From: Haliea sp.
Lineage (GTDB): Bacteria; Pseudomonadota; Gammaproteobacteria; Pseudomonadales; Halieaceae
DNA: 64,000 bases
Direction: 5' to 3'
Assembly (NCBI GenBank): GCA_016704305.1
Contig: JADJAL010000065.1
Coordinates: forward strand, 1 to 64,000
Under the pieces are notes generated by a model, which saw nothing but the letters and a program-made list of their open reading frames with translations, was not told the DNA's origin and did no database searches. Shown here in pieces: positions 60,837 through 64,000 of the stretch (its first letter is position 1; each line of letters starts with the position of its first letter). The translations under genes and the position numbers were made by a program.

Positions 60837-61226
60837 ATGTCTGAAGATATTGATATTGAAAAATTTTTTCACAATAACGATATTAGAGTTCATGAATTAT
60901 CGAAACAAATACCAAGAATTGATGACGTAACCCTGGTTGTAATAAAAGGGCACCTGGTTGTTGAAAGATGCCTGTTTGAGATATTGCAAAGAAATATGCA
61001 CAACCATAAATACCTTGAATACGCGAAGTTATCATTTGCTCAGCTTTTAAATTTAGTAAAAGCCATATCAAAAATACCACCTCACGAAAACACATTTGGC
61101 GGCATTAAAAAGTTGAATCGTTTAAGAAACCATCTTGCTCACAACCTACCAAATGAAAATACAGATAAAATGATTGATGAGTTCATTGACTACGTAGGCG
61201 TTCACATTGATGGTCATACGACCTGA
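60837..61226 (+). CDS. HEPN-like protein, cassette K (possible nonsense interruption)
   Basis: 129 residues from ATG 60837, preceded by ACGAGGT. It is helical and contains LNRLRNHLAHNLPNENT, whose R-N-H-L-A-H fits the Rx4H motif of HEPN ribonucleases. TLVVIKGHLVVERCLFEILQ is like the first HEPN helix. The frame stops at TGA 61224-61226, but the same frame stays open for another 45 codons (AQKVWDQIYSMLGAISILIS..., stop 61362-61364) with protein-like content. Either the gene carries a nonsense change or the tail is an unrelated remnant. The cassette's attC also breaks the end-matching rule. An RNase toxin or a defence role is conceivable, not shown. Confidence 0.6.
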   Translation: MSEDIDIEKFFHNNDIRVHELSKQIPRIDDVTLVVIKGHLVVERCLFEILQRNMHNHKYLEYAKLSFAQLLNLVKAISKIPPHENTFGGIKKLNRLRNHLAHNLPNENTDKMIDEFIDYVGVHIDGHTT

Positions 61227-61385
61227 GCACAAAAAGTGTGGGACCAAATTTATAGTATGCTTGGCGCAATAAGTATTCTTATTTCAGTATCAGAATTAGT
61301 ATCTTCTAAAGCAAGTAAGTCAGATCTGGTAGCTGTATTAAGGAAAATAGGTGCGGAAAAATAAGTGCGAGTCATTCATAAAAAT

Positions 61386-61439
61386 GCCTAACAAGCCAAA
61401 GCTGTCGGACGCTTCGCGCCGCAGCTTGGGGCGTTAGGC
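61386..61439 (+). repeat. attC site ending cassette K (mismatched to cassette start)
   Basis: Inverse core GCCTAAC at 61386, core GTTAGGC at 61433, only 54 bp. Unlike the others, its inverse core does not match the start of its own cassette (GTTATGC would need GCATAAC). Confidence 0.88.
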
Positions 61440-61463
61440 GTCACACAGATTTCAAGGAGATTT

Positions 61464-61935
61464 ATGGAACTAGGACAGATTGTTGCAACAATTATCGGCT
61501 TGATAATAGGAGCCGCACTTATCTACCCACTTATGGCTGCAAGGCTTCATCACGCAAAGGACAGCCTCGCGCTAGTAATCGCGAACCATGAAAAGGAAAT
61601 AGGTAGGCTCAAAGAATCCGGCCTTACTTTGGTCACCTATCCATATAAGGAAGAGCATGGAAAAGATGGCGTGATCTTCGACGAGCGTCGAGTTGAGATA
61701 GGCTATAAGTACCAACTCTTTGTCAATGGCACCCCATGCTTTCAGCCGCATATTGTGGCCACTGACACGCTCACTAAAAAAGGATATAAATGGCGAGCGA
61801 ATCGAATATGCTCTCCAGCGTGCCACCGACATGGTTCTGCAGTTATCCGAACTTCATCCCGCCATCAAGGCGCTCAAGAGCGGAAGTGACGTCAATGCGA
61901 CAGTTCGGAGGTTGCTTTCCAAGCATGACGCCTAA
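61464..61935 (+). CDS. Membrane-anchored protein of unknown function, cassette L (one frameshift)
   Basis: Last cassette gene, ATG 61464 with a CAAGGAGA ribosome-binding site. An N-terminal helix, LGQIVATIIGLIIGAALIYP, anchors it, followed by a basic loop and LVIANHEKEIGRLKESGLTL. In a run of six A near 61778 removal of one base joins KYQLFVNGTPCFQPHIVATD to DINGERIEYALQRATDMVLQ and LSELHPAIKALKSG, ending at 61935, with about 156 residues. The continuation is protein-like, so an indel is likely. No family recognised; a periplasmic or cytoplasmic globular domain on a single helix. Confidence 0.65.
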
Positions 61936-61977
61936 CAATTCAAGCCACTCGGACGTCAAAACCGCTGCGTGATCCTA
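61930..61977 (+). repeat. Truncated attC at the end of the array
   Basis: Inverse core GCCTAAC at 61930 matches the cassette L start GTTAGGC, and CGGACGTCAAAACCGCTGCG follows the pattern of the cassette G site. The right half and G/TT core are missing after about 61977. The 195 nt from here to 62174 contain no gene I can support. Confidence 0.8.
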
Positions 61978-62174
61978 CACCACTTTAGATGACTCTATTT
62001 TTAGTCAATGGGACAAACAAGAAAGCGACACTACGACCGATGCACGCTAGAGTTCAAGCATCATCATTCGCCGGGATCCAGTTCGGCTCGGGCGTGGCGG
62101 CCTTGCATTATGAACCGGCGAGCGGTCCGCGGATAAGCGCCCACTTGATAATCCTAGGCATCTTCAAATTCGTA

Positions 62175-63368
62175 TCACGCCTTTTGCTTCACGACACCAT
62201 CAATCACGAGTGCCACCAGCAGCGCCCCACCCCCGAGCGCGAACAGCAGGGCGTAATCGCTGCTAGTGTGCTCAAACAGGTAGGAGTAGCCGTAGGCCGC
62301 GATAGCCTGGCATAGCGCGAAGCTGGTGGTCGCGAGGCTCCACGCGCTTTTCTGCCTGGCCGCGTCATTCGGGACCAGTTCGCGAATGCGGCCGAGCGCC
62401 AGGATCACGCAGCCCGGCATGAACGCGCCCGCCAGAACGCTGGAAACGACCAGTGCACCCGTGGTGTGCAGCAGCGCCGGCAGCGCAACGGCGATCGCGA
62501 CTATCAACAGACTGAGGCGCAGGGCGATGGCATAGCCGGAGCGGTCAGCAAAGTGGCCGATCAGCAGCGGGCCGGCGATGGCTCCGAGCCCCACCAGCAC
62601 CCAGTAATTTGCGCCGGCCACCAATCCCTGGTCGAGGCCTCGCGCGATGAAATCGACAAAGAAAATCATATGCGGCACCAGGCCAAAAGCGCAGAGTCCG
62701 TACACGAAGTAGAGCGCGCGCAGCGAACGCGCAGATGGCGGCTGCACCGAATCTTCCTGTGCCGCAGCGGTGCCTTCACCTGTCGGCCAGCCGCGCCAGG
62801 CGAGTGCGGTAAGCAACAGCGACAGCAGGCCGAGGCCGAGCCAGGCCTGCGTGAGGCCCTGGCGCAACAGCAGCGGCACCAGCGTACCGGAGAGCACGAT
62901 GCCGAGGCCTACGCCCGTGAAGATGACACCGCTGGCAATGCCGCGCCTGGCCTCCATGATGTAAGGCAATACCGTCGGCGCGGCGAGCACGATCAACACG
63001 CCGCCGGCAAAGCCGGAAACTGCCCGCCACGACATGATCCAGAGGAAACTCACGGGCCATGCGCAGGCAATCAGGGAGGCGACAACGGCCAGCATCATCA
63101 GGCGCAGCACGACGGCAGCCGGGAGTCTTGCCGCCAGCGGAGCCGCCAGCAATGCACCTGCCAGGTAGCCCGCGAGATTCGCCGCGCCCAGATAGGCGGC
63201 ATCCGCCGCATCGAACCAGCGCGCCTGCACGATGGCCGGCAACAGCGGGGTGTAGGCGAAGCGTGCCAGGCCGATGCCGACCAGGCTGGCGCACAGTCCG
63301 GCCAGCGTCAGCCACGCGGCGGCGGGCGTGCGTTGAGCCGCGCCAGCGCTGGTAGGTGCCCGCGTCAT
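62175..63368 (-). CDS. YbfB/YjiJ-type MFS transporter
   Basis: About 397 residues from ATG 63368 (the frame reaches 63422 without clear coding signs). Twelve hydrophobic segments are seen. The N-terminal half has GIGLARFAYTPLLPAIVQA followed by AAYLGAANLAGYLAGALLAA, the pattern of the YbfB/YjiJ family. The middle loop, GWPTGEGTAAAQEDSVQPPS, is polar. HMIFFVDFIARGLDQG starts the second half. Substrate unknown. Its C-terminal end faces the truncated cassette array, and it is transcribed away from the window end. Confidence 0.82.
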   Translation of the reverse strand: MTRAPTSAGAAQRTPAAAWLTLAGLCASLVGIGLARFAYTPLLPAIVQARWFDAADAAYLGAANLAGYLAGALLAAPLAARLPAAVVLRLMMLAVVASLIACAWPVSFLWIMSWRAVSGFAGGVLIVLAAPTVLPYIMEARRGIASGVIFTGVGLGIVLSGTLVPLLLRQGLTQAWLGLGLLSLLLTALAWRGWPTGEGTAAAQEDSVQPPSARSLRALYFVYGLCAFGLVPHMIFFVDFIARGLDQGLVAGANYWVLVGLGAIAGPLLIGHFADRSGYAIALRLSLLIVAIAVALPALLHTTGALVVSSVLAGAFMPGCVILALGRIRELVPNDAARQKSAWSLATTSFALCQAIAAYGYSYLFEHTSSDYALLFALGGGALLVALVIDGVVKQKA

Positions 63369-63411
63369 GCCACGGTGCCTGTTCCCACAGGCACGCGCTC
63401 GGGCATGCGTG

Positions 63412-63651
63412 TCATTGCGCACTTCCCTTCAGGGCTGCAGCTTTCGCTTTCGCCTGGCGCTGGCGCAAGGTGACGACGCTCTCGCGATTGATTCCCCAGT
63501 TTTCCGGCTCCACCTCGTCGATGATGACGAAGGTCGTCGCGGGATCTTTATTCAATACGTCACGCAGCAGATCGGTGACGCCCTCGATCAGGCGCAGTTT
63601 CTGTTCTGGCGTAACACCTTCTTTAGTCACCCTGATATTGACGTAGGGCAT
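63412..63651 (-). CDS. 4-oxalocrotonate tautomerase-family protein
   Basis: 79 residues from ATG 63651, with an ideal AAGGAGAGCGACC ribosome-binding site. After Met removal the N-terminal Pro, the catalytic general base, begins PYVNIRVTKEGVTPEQKLRL. The rest, VLNKDPATTFVIIDEVEPEN and WGINRESV, is typical of the 4-OT/YusQ-like tautomerases. It acts as an oligomer in the cytoplasm on enol/keto substrates. The larger open frame to 63861 overlaps non-coding DNA. It lies 43 nt upstream of the MFS start, probably in one operon with it. Confidence 0.88.
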   Translation of the reverse strand: MPYVNIRVTKEGVTPEQKLRLIEGVTDLLRDVLNKDPATTFVIIDEVEPENWGINRESVVTLRQRQAKAKAAALKGSAQ

Positions 63652-63772
63652 GGTCGCTCTCCTTTTTGTTGTGTGAAATACTGATCGTGACCGACAACTC
63701 ACCGCTGCAGTTTGACGATGTGATCCCCAACATCGTCTGCTACTTATCACGGGGAAACAAGGAAGCATCATT

Positions 63773-64000
63773 ATGGATTGGTATCTGGCAGTACTCAAAA
63801 AGTATGCGCAGTTCAGCGGTCGTGCGCGCCGCAAGGAATACTGGTATTTCACATTGTTCAACGTGATTTTCAGCGTCGTTTTGTCTTTCGTTGACGGACT
63901 GACGGGAACCTGGAATCCGGAATCCGGTGTCGGGCTACTCAGCGGTATTTACTCGCTGGCGGTGCTGATTCCAGCGATTGCCGTTGGGGTGAGGCGGCTG
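63773..64000 (+). CDS. DUF805 inner-membrane protein, 3' end beyond the window
   Basis: ATG 63773 with CAAGGAAGC upstream. It begins MDWYLAVLKKYAQFSGRARR, then KEYWYFTLFNVIFSVVLSFV and a second hydrophobic part, SGIYSLAVLIPAIAVGVRRL. The FSGRARRxEYWxFxLFN pattern and the following helices are those of DUF805 proteins (YhaH/YhaI type), small inner-membrane proteins of unknown function. 76 codons are present; the usual length is about 110-150, so the C-terminus is cut by the window. Confidence 0.88.
   Translation, partial: MDWYLAVLKKYAQFSGRARRKEYWYFTLFNVIFSVVLSFVDGLTGTWNPESGVGLLSGIYSLAVLIPAIAVGVRRL

Larger units (their letters stand above)
54577..61977 (+). mobile_element. Integron gene-cassette array without integrase (CALIN-like), about 15 cassettes
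   Basis: Fifteen consecutive units on the plus strand each end in an attC-like site: an inverse core (xxxxAAC), a hairpin-forming spacer and a G/TT core at the next boundary. The inverse core of nearly every cassette is the exact reverse complement of the first bases of that same cassette preceded by G. This is the rule for circular integron cassettes: for example ACAGAAC with GTTCTGT, ACATAAC with GTTATGT, GCTTAAC with GTTAAGC. The coding part is markedly AT-richer than the flanking genes. No tyrosine recombinase (intI) lies in the window; attC polarity would place it to the left, where a crotonase operon stands instead. The last attC is truncated at about 61977. Confidence 0.93.

Noticed and set aside
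61224..61226. TGA in cassette K read as selenocysteine
   Set aside because: There is no selenoprotein family match and no visible SECIS-type hairpin right after the codon; a nonsense change or fusion is simpler.
54577..61977. The repeated units taken as a CRISPR array
   Set aside because: Repeats are 55-95 bp hairpin sites separated by genes of varied length and show the integron end-matching rule, not short identical repeats with uniform spacers.
61989..62315. Possible 108-codon gene between the array and the MFS gene
   Set aside because: More than a third of it lies antisense to the MFS C-terminus and the rest has no protein character or ribosome-binding site.
62466..63473. A 335-codon plus-strand frame opposite the MFS gene
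   Set aside because: It has extreme Gln/Arg/His content and no motif; the minus-strand gene has twelve membrane helices and family motifs.
1..64000. tRNA, rRNA and riboswitch genes
   Set aside because: No cloverleaf with a GTTCRANNC T-loop and CCA-type acceptor stem, no rRNA-like stretch and no recognisable riboswitch aptamer were noticed. A covariance-model scan could not be run.

Overview
The window looks like chromosomal DNA of a GC-rich, probably marine gammaproteobacterium. The evidence is a DUF3581-type protein (a gammaproteobacterial family), LptF/LptG, a wax-ester-synthase/DGAT, an EstB-type hydrolase, a YbfB/YjiJ-type transporter and an integron cassette array. I cannot name the species. 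No rRNA, tRNA, CRISPR array, integrase or transcription-factor gene was recognised.

Layout. (1) 1-3.0 kb: a broken short-chain dehydrogenase, a broken sulfatase, a catechol-O-methyltransferase-like gene and DUF3581. (2) 3.1-24.0 kb: envelope-lipid and glycan tailoring genes: a 4'-phosphopantetheinyl transferase, two Fe(II)/2-oxoglutarate oxygenases, three paralogous GT-A-like proteins, four PAPS sulfotransferases, three ELM1-family (DUF1022) proteins, a lipid kinase followed by a Tam41-like nucleotidyltransferase, a flavin oxidoreductase, and an lptF-lptG-ABC exporter block. (3) 24.0-27.8 kb: acyl carrier protein, serine palmitoyltransferase, MurA and a calcineurin-type phosphoesterase. (4) 28-31.9 kb: a PEP-CTERM-like secreted protein, two methyltransferases and a glycosyltransferase. 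(5) 32-43.2 kb: the rest of a ceramide pathway: MobA-like nucleotidyltransferase, bCerS-like GNAT acyltransferase, asparagine synthase, fatty-acyl-AMP ligase, CerR-like reductase, two LpxL-like acyltransferases and a fatty-acid 2-hydroxylase. (6) 43.3-49.0 kb: glycosyltransferases, an O-antigen ligase/polymerase-like membrane protein and a third oxygenase. (7) 49.1-54.2 kb: lipid-metabolism genes (EstB-like hydrolase, lipoprotein, WS/DGAT, lipase-like hydrolase, crotonase). (8) 54.58-61.98 kb: an AT-richer array of about 15 integron gene cassettes with attC sites and no integrase. (9) 62.2-64 kb: MFS transporter, tautomerase and a DUF805 protein cut by the window end.

Working model (inference). 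The phosphopantetheinyl transferase activates the ACP, the fatty-acyl-AMP ligase loads it, and Spt, the bCerS-like acyltransferase and the CerR-like reductase build a ceramide. The hydroxylase, LpxL-like acyltransferases, lipid kinase and nucleotidyltransferase modify the lipid. Glycosyltransferases, ELM1-like proteins and sulfotransferases would then build a sulfated glycan head group, and the ABC exporter with LptF/LptG would carry it toward the outer membrane. A sulfated, LPS-like complex sphingolipid is the most interesting hypothesis raised by the window.

Caveat. About twenty genes carry apparent single-base frameshifts, mostly in homopolymer runs. Much of this is probably sequencing error, so most such genes are listed as frameshifted CDS. 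Only genes that also lack a terminus or carry many shifts are called pseudogenes.
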